Positions 1 through 5,309 of a stretch of 5,309 nucleotides of DNA are shown here, piece by piece. Numbering within the stretch: position 1 is the stretch's first letter; the number at the start of each line of letters is the position of its first letter. This DNA comes from DATLFI01 sp035524895. Lineage in GTDB: Bacteria; Acidobacteriota; Thermoanaerobaculia; Multivoradales; Multivoraceae. The position numbers were made by a program, and so were the translations under genes. Location: the NCBI GenBank assembly GCA_035524895.1, contig DATLFI010000263.1, forward strand, positions 1-5,309, written 5' to 3'. A model generated the notes under the pieces. It searched no databases and was not told the DNA's origin. It saw only the letters and a list, made by a program, of their open reading frames with translations.

Positions 1-1575
1 GAAGAAGGTCAGGTCGAGCGTCACCAGCACCGAGTCGGAGCCGCCGGTGCGCGCGAACTGGTACGTCGAGTTCACGCGCCGCAGGGCGGGCCGCCCTTCG
101 GCGGCATCGAGCTCATTGAGAACGCCCAGCACCAGCGTGCCGGCCTCCAGCGCCGACTGCGGCTGCTGGATCTCGCCCGTGTTGCCCAGCTCGCGGTCCA
201 GCTCGGCCACCTTGTTGCGCAACTGGTTGCGCACGAACTGCATCTGCTCCAGGCGCGTGCGATCGACGTCGCGCTCGGGATTGATGCCGTAGTCGTCGAC
301 CTCGTTCGTGGAGCGGATGCTGTCGAAGTACTTCTCGATCGTGTCGGGCACCGGATCGAGGTTGCCGGGCACCGGCGGTCGCGCGCGCATGTCGCCGAGC
401 ATGTAGTTGTTGGTGCTCACGCGCCACAGGTCCACGTCCGCGGTGCGGTGCTTGATCTGCTTGAGCTCGAAGATGTTGACCACGGCCAGCAGCGTCACGA
501 GCAGCAGCGAAGCGATCGCCAGCGGCAGCTCGACGCGCTCGAACGTGCCCGAGTAGCGCAGCTCCTCGCGCCGCAGGCGCCCCGGCACGCTCCCGCCGCC
601 GAGCATGCGCAGTGCGACGCCGTAGGCGACCACCAGCGGCCCCGCGCCGTCCACGGACTTGCCGACCTCCTCGGAGTCCTCCTCGAACACGTCGAGCTCG
701 ACGATCGGCACGCCCTCGACCTCCGAGCCCACCAGCCCCGGCAGCGGCCAGCCGCAGACGTGCACGCCCTCGAAGGCGTTGGCCGTGCGCGCGCCCGAAA
801 CGGTGCGCAGGAGCTCGCGGCGCACGCGGCTGGCGACCTGCTCCAGGCGCCGTTCGCGGTCCTCGGAGTCCTCGGCCGGCGGCGCGTCACGGCCCTCGGC
901 GGCGCCTTCCTCCCCGGCGACGTCCGCTTCAGGCTCGGCCAGGGCCGGCTCGTGGCTCAGGGCGCCGATGTGCACGGCGCGCATGCTGCGCACGCGCGCG
1001 CCGTCCATGAGCACGATCGCGGTCGAGACCTCGCCCACGTGCACCAGCACCTGCGCATCGTCCGCGTGGCAGACCTCGGCCGACAGCGCCGCGTTGATCA
1101 TCGCGGTGGCCTCGAGCTCGACCTCCAGCGGCTCGACGCCGGCGCGCGCGGCCACGTCGATCTCGCGCGCGATGTCCGCCTTGGGCACCGCGCTGACGAG
1201 CAGCGAGGTCTCCCCCGACGCCGCATCGATCTTCTGGAAGTCGATCACGATGTCGTCGATGTTCCACTGCGGCAGTTCGCTCTCGACTTCGAACTTGAGT
1301 ACCGCCTCGATCTTGTCCTCGTCGAGGTCGGGCATCTTGAGCGTGCGGAACGATGCCAGGCCGGTGTCGATGGCCACACCCACGTTGTCCGTGGGCACGT
1401 TGCAGGCCTTGACCGCCGCCTTGAGCGCGGCCGCGGCGTCGGCGGCGGGGTTCTCGCCGCCGCGCGGGAACTCGCCCGTGTGGAAGGCCGTGACGCGATG
1501 CTTCTTGGGGCTGCCGTCGAGGACGATCAGCTCGAAACGCCGCGGGCCGATGCGGATGCCGCAGGATCTGGCCAT
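1..1575 (-). CDS. pilM: PilM/GspL-like actin-fold pilus or type II secretion assembly protein, 3' end outside the window
   Basis: Starts at ATG 1575-1573; 525 codons are visible with no stop before base 1. Residues 1-325 follow the PilM pattern: a first strand GIRIG at 6-10, a segment ending in FRTLKMPDLDEDKIE (76-90) with LPQW at 101-104, then LLVSAVPK (125-132), VLVHVGEVST (176-185) and VVAYGVALR (315-323). One hydrophobic helix lies at about 350-369, followed by a charged helical stretch (about 438-463) and a mixed region resembling the periplasmic part of PilN or GspL. PilM normally ends before any membrane helix, so this is either a PilM-PilN fusion or a GspL-type protein. By family knowledge it sits in the inner-membrane platform supporting fibre assembly. 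The usual Asp of both phosphate loops is absent (Arg8, His179), and an acidic low-complexity insert occupies about 208-243. It begins 15 bases after the preceding stop, with no Shine-Dalgarno motif; the start is supported because the first actin-like strand begins directly after it. The family assignment is firmer than the choice between pilus and secretion system. Confidence 0.82.
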   Translation of the reverse strand, partial: MARSCGIRIGPRRFELIVLDGSPKKHRVTAFHTGEFPRGGENPAADAAAALKAAVKACNVPTDNVGVAIDTGLASFRTLKMPDLDEDKIEAVLKFEVESELPQWNIDDIVIDFQKIDAASGETSLLVSAVPKADIAREIDVAARAGVEPLEVELEATAMINAALSAEVCHADDAQVLVHVGEVSTAIVLMDGARVRSMRAVHIGALSHEPALAEPEADVAGEEGAAEGRDAPPAEDSEDRERRLEQVASRVRRELLRTVSGARTANAFEGVHVCGWPLPGLVGSEVEGVPIVELDVFEEDSEEVGKSVDGAGPLVVAYGVALRMLGGGSVPGRLRREELRYSGTFERVELPLAIASLLLVTLLAVVNIFELKQIKHRTADVDLWRVSTNNYMLGDMRARPPVPGNLDPVPDTIEKYFDSIRSTNEVDDYGINPERDVDRTRLEQMQFVRNQLRNKVAELDRELGNTGEIQQPQSALEAGTLVLGVLNELDAAEGRPALRRVNSTYQFARTGGSDSVLVTLDLTFF

Positions 1576-1590
1576 GGGGAGTTCGGGTTC

Positions 1591-1983
1591 CTAGCGCCGC
1601 GCCGGCGGCGGGGTGGTCTGTGCGACCAGGCTGTCGAAGTGCTGCTGCTGGTCGTGGGGCAGGACGTAGTTGCGGATGGCGTCACGATAGCGAACCCCCA
1701 GGGCGGCCAGATCGTCCTCGAGCCGGCTGACGCTCTGGGCCAGGGCCCGCTGGCGGATCTCCTCGACCTCCTCGTCATAGCGCTCGAGCAGTTCCTCGAA
1801 CAGGCGCCGACGCTGGGGCGAGAGGTCGAACTCGTCCTCGAACATGCGCCGGTAGGCCTCGGAGTACGAGCCCGAGACCTCGCCCGCCGCCGCGCGGCGC
1901 TCGCCCCAGTACAGGCCGCCGGCCAGTCCGGCGCAGAACGCCGTCCCGGCCAGGACGCAGATCCACGCCCGCAGGGGGTTCAC
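1591..1983 (-). CDS. Small membrane-anchored helical protein, CpxP/Spy/ZraP-like (possible periplasmic sensor or chaperone)
   Basis: 130 residues, GTG start at 1983-1981, TAG stop. A hydrophobic N-terminal helix (about 4-25) is followed by an almost wholly helical, charged body. Residues 53-78 read LSPQRRRLFEELLERYDEE and onward, and a second similar motif, LPHDQQQHF, lies at 108-116. Two such L-x-P-x-Q-type motifs flanking long helices are typical of the LTxxQ/CpxP/Spy/ZraP/CnrX group of periplasmic stress and heavy-metal sensor proteins. No His- or Cys-rich metal cluster is evident. Cys9 and Cys17 fall in the membrane helix but neither has a convincing lipobox, so anchoring by the helix is more likely than lipidation. 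The start overlaps the anti-sigma stop by four bases (GTGA), which suggests translational coupling and a role in the same signalling pathway, for example modulating the anti-sigma factor from the periplasm. That role is inferred from position. It could instead be an unrelated helical membrane protein. Confidence 0.72.
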   Translation of the reverse strand: MNPLRAWICVLAGTAFCAGLAGGLYWGERRAAAGEVSGSYSEAYRRMFEDEFDLSPQRRRLFEELLERYDEEVEEIRQRALAQSVSRLEDDLAALGVRYRDAIRNYVLPHDQQQHFDSLVAQTTPPPARR

Positions 1984-2474
1984 GGCTGCCGTTCGACCTC
2001 GACCGGCAGCTCCTCGTCGAGCGACTTCAGGCGCTGCAGGATCTCCTCGGTCGAGAGCTCGACGCCGTCGTCGGCGTGCAGGTTGGCGCCCGAGGGCAGC
2101 TCGCTGGCGCGCATGGCCAACCCCAGGGCGACCACCAGCGCGGCCGCCGCCGCGGTCAGGACCAGCACGAAGTCGAGTGTGCGGCGGCCCTCGCGGTCAC
2201 CCGCGAGCACGGGCGCGGCGCGTTCGCCGGTGTCGCCCGCGAAGGCGCGCCGCGCCACGCGCGCAGCGAAGCCGGGCGGCACGGCCTGCTCGCCGCCGGG
2301 CTGGAACCAGCGCGACAGCGAGCGCAGGTCGGCCATCGAGGTGCGGCAGTCGCGGCAGTCGAGCAGGTGCTCGCGCAGCGGCGCCGAGCGGGCCTCGGTC
2401 AGCTCGCCGTCGGCCCAGGCCGGGATCAGCGGCGCCGCCTGGGCGCAGTCGAAGGTGTGCGGGTCGGTGTTCAT
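1980..2474 (-). CDS. Membrane-bound anti-sigma factor with zinc-finger (ZAS/HC2) domain
   Basis: 164 residues from ATG 2474-2472 to TGA 1982-1980. The N-terminal cytoplasmic domain carries Cys10 and then His36-x3-Cys40-x2-Cys43, the zinc-binding pattern of ZAS-type anti-sigma factors such as ChrR and RsrA. ALIPAWADGEL-like residues (about 14-25) match the usual first helix of the HC2 family. A basic/proline linker leads to one hydrophobic helix at about 101-121, and residues 122-164 form a short acidic extracytoplasmic tail predicted helical around 141-152. By family knowledge it binds the sigma factor encoded immediately upstream and blocks it from core RNA polymerase until a signal inactivates it. 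The frame stays open upstream into the sigma gene, but that extension is arginine/serine-rich shadow sequence; the domain begins right after the ATG chosen here. No Shine-Dalgarno motif precedes the start. Whether release occurs by proteolysis or by redox/zinc chemistry cannot be told. Confidence 0.9.
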   Translation of the reverse strand: MNTDPHTFDCAQAAPLIPAWADGELTEARSAPLREHLLDCRDCRTSMADLRSLSRWFQPGGEQAVPPGFAARVARRAFAGDTGERAAPVLAGDREGRRTLDFVLVLTAAAAALVVALGLAMRASELPSGANLHADDGVELSTEEILQRLKSLDEELPVEVERQP

Positions 2475-2503
2475 GGCTTGGAGACGCTGCGTCGTGCTGC
2501 CAT
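2471..2503 (-). other. Possible 10-codon relay ORF between sigma and anti-sigma genes
   Basis: The 28-base gap between the two genes contains a complete tiny reading frame, MAARRSVSKP, followed by TGA. Its ATG (2503-2501) shares a base with the sigma-factor stop (TGATG), and its own stop overlaps the anti-sigma ATG (ATGA at 2474-2471). The anti-sigma start lacks a Shine-Dalgarno motif, so a terminating ribosome could in principle reinitiate twice in succession and reach it. The geometry is seen directly; translation is inference and chance is a fair alternative. Confidence 0.25.
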
Positions 2504-3105
2504 CACGACGTGGCGAAATCGGGGTAGAGCGAGAGCAGCTTGTCCTTGAAGCGCGCACGGGCGCGGAAGAGCCGCGATTCGACCGTGCCGATCGAGATGC
2601 CCAGCAAGTCGGCGATCTCCTGGTAGGCCATCTGCTCGAACTCGCGCAGCACCAGCACGGTGCGGAAGATCTCCGGCAGCTCGCCCAGCACGCGCTGGGT
2701 GACCTCGGCCACCTCCTGCTGCTCGAGTCGCGCTTCAGGCGCCGGCAGGCTCGCCCCGCGGCGTTCCGGCGCGGGCACCAGCTCGGGGTCCTCGACCGCC
2801 TGGACCGGGTTGCGGCCGGCGCGCTTGAGCGTGTCCAGGGCCGTGTTGATCGCGATGCGGCACAGCCAGGTGTAGAAGCTCGACTGCTCCTGGAAGCTGT
2901 CCAGCCGCCGAAAGGCCTTGAGGAAGGTGTCCTGGACGATGTCCTCCACCTCGACCGCGCTCTGGGTGTAGTGCCGCACCAGCGCGAACATGCGCGGCGC
3001 GTAGCGCTCCACCAGGAGCTGGAACGAGAGCTGGTTGCCGGCCAGCGTCTCGCGCACCAGCGCGAGGTCCTCACGGGGGGCTGCGGTCATGGTCAGGGCA
3101 CCCAT
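2503..3105 (-). CDS. ECF-family RNA polymerase sigma factor (RpoE/SigW-like)
   Basis: 200 residues, a normal length for a group 4 sigma factor. Region 2 spans about 26-96: the YAPRMFALVRHY segment (35-46), then VEDIVQDTFLKAFRRLDSF (53-71), where the acidic DxxQDTF element contacts core polymerase, then FYTWLCRIAINTALDTLKR (77-95) for -10 recognition. A proline/charged linker (about 97-127) leads to region 4 at about 138-192, with LGELPEIFRTVLVLREFE (140-157) and the helix-turn-helix around YQEIADLLGISIGTVESRL (161-179) for -35 recognition. No extra C-terminal domain is present. Two starts are possible, ATG 3105 and ATG 3090; an in-frame TAG at 3138-3136 rules out anything longer, and neither start has a clear Shine-Dalgarno motif. 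It is followed by its presumed anti-sigma factor and heads a four-gene run ending in a pilus-assembly gene. Autoregulation is common for this family; the repeats upstream at 3171-3150 could be part of such a promoter. Confidence 0.95.
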   Translation of the reverse strand: MGALTMTAAPREDLALVRETLAGNQLSFQLLVERYAPRMFALVRHYTQSAVEVEDIVQDTFLKAFRRLDSFQEQSSFYTWLCRIAINTALDTLKRAGRNPVQAVEDPELVPAPERRGASLPAPEARLEQQEVAEVTQRVLGELPEIFRTVLVLREFEQMAYQEIADLLGISIGTVESRLFRARARFKDKLLSLYPDFATS

Positions 3106-3149
3106 TCCGGGCTCTTGGACGGTCTCCGTCGAGCCCTATTCCCGACCAC

Positions 3150-3171
3150 GTTCGTTCGGGATACGTTCGGG
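3150..3171 (-). promoter_or_regulatory. Direct repeat with GAAC motifs in the spacer upstream of the sigma operon
   Basis: Within the 97-base spacer (3106-3202), the minus strand has CCCGAACG at 3171-3164 and again at 3160-3153, an exact 8-bp repeat with an 11-bp period, about one helical turn. A further GAACG follows directly, giving GAAC at 3168, 3157 and 3153. GAAC is the usual core of ECF -35 elements, so this could be an autoregulated promoter or a tandem binding site. No -10 element stands out: a GTC lies 18 bases after the first GAAC. The rest of the spacer has no terminator with a T tract; only a 5-bp stem (TGAGC/GCTCA) lies at the stop of the upstream gene. Confidence 0.35.
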
Positions 3172-3202
3172 TCGCGGAACTCTCCTCCTGAGCCGTCGGA
3201 GC

Positions 3203-5098
3203 TCAGTAGGTGGCGGTGAGGTCGAGCGCAAGCGGCCCGGCCTCGAGTTCCTCGGCCTCGACTCGCAGCGAATGCCCCAGCAGACGGACGACGTAGGTCT
3301 GTCGCGCGGTGACCAGGAGCTCCACCGACGAGCTCCGACCTTCGATCATCGAGTCCAGCGCCTCGACGCTGCGCAGGACCGATCGCCCCCCCCCAAGGTC
3401 CAATACCTCGATGCCGGTCCAGAGGTCCACGGGCAGGCCGGTGGGCTCGCCGAAGGCCGTCGAGGTGAGACGCATGCGTTGGGTCGCATCCAGGCCGACG
3501 ACATGCGGCCCGCTCGCCTGAACGAGCGTGTCGACGTGTCCATCTCCGTGTGTCTTCGAGGACACGGTCCATGTCGTCCATCCCCGCGGGACTCGCAGGA
3601 GCGTGTACTCCCCTTGGGGTGCGCGCAGGTTTGCCGAGAGCGGCAGCGGGTCGAGCTCTTCGGGGGACGTCGAGCCGGCGCTCGCGTGGCTGAACCACTC
3701 GACCTCCACGGACTTGCCGCTGGAACGGTCACGGAACTGCACCTCGACCTCGAGCAGCTCCGGGAGCTCGAACTCGATCAGGAAGAAGGCGACGTCAGGG
3801 ACGACGACCTCCGTGGCGAACAGCGGCGGAGAGACCGTCACCCGATAGCGTCCGGGGGCGACGGAGACCGGCGACCACTCGATCAGCTCGATCGCGTCGG
3901 TTGAGGAGCGAGAGAGCGCCGGCGAAACGACGCGCTGCACCGGTGTGCGGCAGGGTACGTCGAGCGGCTCGAGAGACACGCTCAGAGAGCCCGCCTCACC
4001 GCTTTCCGGCGGGCAGAGGATCGCGCCTGCGACCTCGACCAGACCCTCCGACGGGGCCATGGCGGAGTCCGAGAGGTCGATCGTCACAGTTTCGCCGGAC
4101 GCGAGGACGAACGGCCATTCGCGGGCCGCGCAGCGGACCGACTCGGGGGAGCGGAGGCTCCACTTGGCCGTGTAGGCGTCCGCGACCACGCCGCTCAGTG
4201 TGATGGGCTGCGTGCCCATGGTGATCGGGAACCCATAGGTCGGCGTGCCGGATCCCGCGGAACCACGGCCCCACAGCTCGAGCACGCCCGAGTCCATCGA
4301 CTCGCCGCGCGCGACGATCCTCAGGTCACCCGCGGGCGCGAGGAGCACCGTGGTCGGACGCGGCCGACGATCGATGGTCAGGAGCTCCGCCCAGGAGTAG
4401 CCAGGCGAACCGATCATGCGTACCGGATGGTGGGAGAGTTCCCAGGTCGGGATCGGGGCAGGCCGCTGCAGGACGGCGAGCTGATTGCGCTGCGGGCCGG
4501 GGTGGGGCTCGAGGGTCGCGCCGACCTGCGTCTGCAGTCGGAAGACATCGATCAGGGTCGCTGTCTCGAGCTCCCGTCCGCTGTGCCGGTCGAACAGGCG
4601 CACGGCCTCCGGCGTAGCGCGCTCGGCCACGATCGTCACGACCTGTCCGGGTTCCACCGCCAGGATGGTCGGCGACGCCCAGGCGCGCCCACCATCCAGA
4701 GTCATCTCGTGGACGAGTAGGGAGTCGGGAAGGCGATCCACAGGCACCTCCCAGTGACCACCGCGGACCAGCACGTCCGCGTCCTCGCGTCGGTGCCCCG
4801 AGGCCCAAGATGCTCGGAATCCGCCGGACGGAGGGTTCGGCGAGTCCATCCAACGGACCAAGCCGCGGAGGACGGCGACCTCGCCACCTCGCTCGGTCGA
4901 TGGCCCGGGCTGTGCCTCCACGCCGCCAGACGCACGCAGCGGCTCGGGCACGGCTTCGGGCAGGATGTCCGCGACCGTTCGCGGAGCGGGACCAGGAGCC
5001 TCGACTCTCACGTACTCGCCTCGCCCCAGGGTCAGCCAGGTCACGAACGCGACAGCAAGGACGGCGATCAGGAGAACTGCAGCACCGGTGCGACGCAT
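3203..5098 (-). CDS. Signal-anchored or exported beta-rich protein with repeated Ig/carboxypeptidase-regulatory-like units, function unknown
   Basis: 631 residues; not recognised as a named family. Two Arg and a hydrophobic helix at about 5-24 form a signal anchor or uncleaved signal peptide without a lipobox. A Pro/Ala/Glu-rich linker (about 30-72) follows, then beta-rich sequence to the end. Short motifs recur: APAGDLRIV (254-262), APGRYRVTV (414-422) and APQGEYTLL (493-501), and strand pairs such as VRLFDRHSGREL (166-177) and VQFRDRSSGKSV (453-464). This resembles tandem carboxypeptidase-regulatory-like or Ig-like sandwiches of surface and periplasmic proteins. No catalytic motif is evident. 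Only three Cys occur (323, 362, 383). ATG 5098 is the only usable start: an in-frame TAG lies upstream and no other ATG, GTG or TTG lies between. It lies 97 bases before the sigma gene on the same strand and is probably a separate unit. Its third positions are less GC-rich than those of the pilus gene (22 versus 27 of the first 30 codons). A G9 tract encodes Gly569-571. Confidence 0.85.
   Translation of the reverse strand: MRRTGAAVLLIAVLAVAFVTWLTLGRGEYVRVEAPGPAPRTVADILPEAVPEPLRASGGVEAQPGPSTERGGEVAVLRGLVRWMDSPNPPSGGFRASWASGHRREDADVLVRGGHWEVPVDRLPDSLLVHEMTLDGGRAWASPTILAVEPGQVVTIVAERATPEAVRLFDRHSGRELETATLIDVFRLQTQVGATLEPHPGPQRNQLAVLQRPAPIPTWELSHHPVRMIGSPGYSWAELLTIDRRPRPTTVLLAPAGDLRIVARGESMDSGVLELWGRGSAGSGTPTYGFPITMGTQPITLSGVVADAYTAKWSLRSPESVRCAAREWPFVLASGETVTIDLSDSAMAPSEGLVEVAGAILCPPESGEAGSLSVSLEPLDVPCRTPVQRVVSPALSRSSTDAIELIEWSPVSVAPGRYRVTVSPPLFATEVVVPDVAFFLIEFELPELLEVEVQFRDRSSGKSVEVEWFSHASAGSTSPEELDPLPLSANLRAPQGEYTLLRVPRGWTTWTVSSKTHGDGHVDTLVQASGPHVVGLDATQRMRLTSTAFGEPTGLPVDLWTGIEVLDLGGGRSVLRSVEALDSMIEGRSSSVELLVTARQTYVVRLLGHSLRVEAEELEAGPLALDLTATY
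3386..3394 (-). repeat. G9 homopolymer tract inside the 631-residue protein gene
   Basis: Nine consecutive G on the coding strand (nine C as given) read as three GGG codons, Gly569-Gly571. Loss of one G would end translation at the TGA at 3348-3346, after Gly571 and 13 further residues. Gain of one G would put translation into a frame that stays open for 97 residues past Gly571 and stops at 3093, inside the start region of the sigma gene. Runs like this are classic slippage sites and also classic sequencing-error sites; the sequence as given keeps the full frame. Confidence 0.6.
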
Positions 5099-5161
5099 CG
5101 CGATTCGAGTCCCATTCCAGGAGTGCTGCGGGCTTCCATCAGGACAGTTGCCACGGTCGAC

Positions 5162-5191
5162 ATCCTATCGAGCGGAGTTGCGGGCTGTCGA
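5162..5191 (-). promoter_or_regulatory. Candidate sigma-70-like promoter for the 631-residue protein gene
   Basis: On the minus strand TCGACA (5191-5186, five of six matches to TTGACA) is followed after 18 bases by TAGGAT (5167-5162, four of six matches to TATAAT). Transcription would begin near 5155, giving a leader of about 57 bases before the ATG at 5098. The leader contains no evident Shine-Dalgarno motif or strong hairpin. The match is plausible but short elements like these arise by chance, and the housekeeping consensus of this organism is unknown. Confidence 0.35.
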
Positions 5192-5239
5192 TCCGGCGAA
5201 TCCCCGCAGCGGCGACCGCAACCCAGTGCTCCTTCGCCC

Positions 5240-5309
5240 TCAGACGTTCTTCGTGCAGGGAGCGCAGGCCTTGTACCAGCGTGTCGCGACCGAGACTTGA
5301 CCCACGATG
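5240..5309 (-). CDS. Possible 3' end of an unidentified gene entering from the right edge
   Basis: A minus-strand frame enters at the window edge and runs 22 codons to TGA at 5242-5240. The visible tail reads IVGQVSVATRWYKACAPCTKNV, including a C-x2-C pair. Eighteen of 22 third positions are G or C, more than in the competing open frame that ends at 5139 (37 of 56), so this is the better candidate for real coding sequence. It is too short to assign a family. The 48 bases between this stop and the candidate promoter hold only a short GCGG/CCGC hairpin with no T tract. Confidence 0.3.
   Translation of the reverse strand, partial: IVGQVSVATRWYKACAPCTKNV

Noticed and set aside
1980..3074. A 364-codon minus-strand frame that would extend the anti-sigma factor upstream
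   Set aside because: The first 200 residues are Arg/Ser-rich shadow sequence overlapping the sigma gene in another frame; the zinc-finger domain begins just after the ATG at 2474.
3195..3211. Possible terminator after the 631-residue gene (TGAGC/GCTCA inverted repeat)
   Set aside because: The stem is only five pairs with a seven-base loop and there is no T tract, so it cannot be called a rho-independent terminator.
448..3219. A 923-codon open frame on the plus strand across four minus-strand genes
   Set aside because: Over the pilus, CpxP-like and sigma genes its codons lie exactly opposite minus-strand codons, so a stop needs TTA, CTA or TCA there, which GC-rich genes avoid. Its product is Arg/Ala/His/Asp-rich with no domain, while the minus strand encodes recognisable families.
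3093..3698. A 201-codon minus-strand frame overlapping the 3' end of the 631-residue gene and the spacer
   Set aside because: It lies mostly in another frame of a better-supported gene and is Arg/Gly/Ala-rich without a recognisable domain. It matters only as the frame reached if the G9 tract gains one base.
5207..5217. Short GCGG/CCGC hairpin after the possible gene tail at the right edge
   Set aside because: Four GC pairs without a T tract are common by chance at this GC content.
4965..5300. A 111-codon plus-strand frame over the promoter region and start of the 631-residue gene
   Set aside because: It is antisense to the signal anchor and has no recognisable domain.

Overview
The window is GC-rich bacterial DNA in which every supportable gene lies on the minus strand, so transcription runs from high to low coordinates. 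Very high GC at third codon positions, missing Shine-Dalgarno motifs, an ECF sigma/anti-sigma pair beside a pilus or secretion gene, and a large exported beta-rich protein of unknown function together suggest a high-GC Planctomycetota or a similar environmental phylum. That placement is an inference; no rRNA or other taxonomic marker is present.

Layout, in transcription order from the right edge. (1) 5309-5240: a possible gene tail, 22 codons plus a stop, not recognised. (2) 5239-5099: a spacer holding a candidate sigma-70-like promoter at 5191-5162. (3) 5098-3203: a 631-residue protein with an N-terminal membrane segment followed by repeated beta-sandwich-like units; function unknown. It contains an in-frame run of nine G. 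(4) 3202-3106: a 97-base spacer with an 11-bp-period direct repeat and three GAAC motifs, a reasonable place for the promoter of the next operon. (5) 3105-2503: an ECF sigma factor. (6) 2474-1980: a membrane-bound anti-sigma factor with a zinc-finger (ZAS/HC2) domain. (7) 1983-1591: a small membrane-anchored helical protein resembling periplasmic CpxP/Spy/ZraP-type sensors. (8) 1575 to beyond base 1: a PilM/GspL-like protein with an actin-like cytoplasmic domain, one membrane segment and an extracytoplasmic part, belonging to a type IV pilus or type II secretion inner-membrane platform.

Genes 5 to 8 are packed with gaps or overlaps of 28, -4 and 15 bases and look like one operon. The simplest reading is an envelope-sensing module: the anti-sigma factor holds the sigma factor at the membrane, the CpxP-like protein may adjust that signal from the periplasm, and the regulon includes the pilus/secretion genes starting directly downstream. 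The link between module and pilus gene is inferred from gene order only. The plus strand carries long open frames, including a 923-codon one, but these are by-products of GC-rich codon use on the minus strand. No tRNA, rRNA, CRISPR array, insertion sequence or convincing rho-independent terminator was seen.
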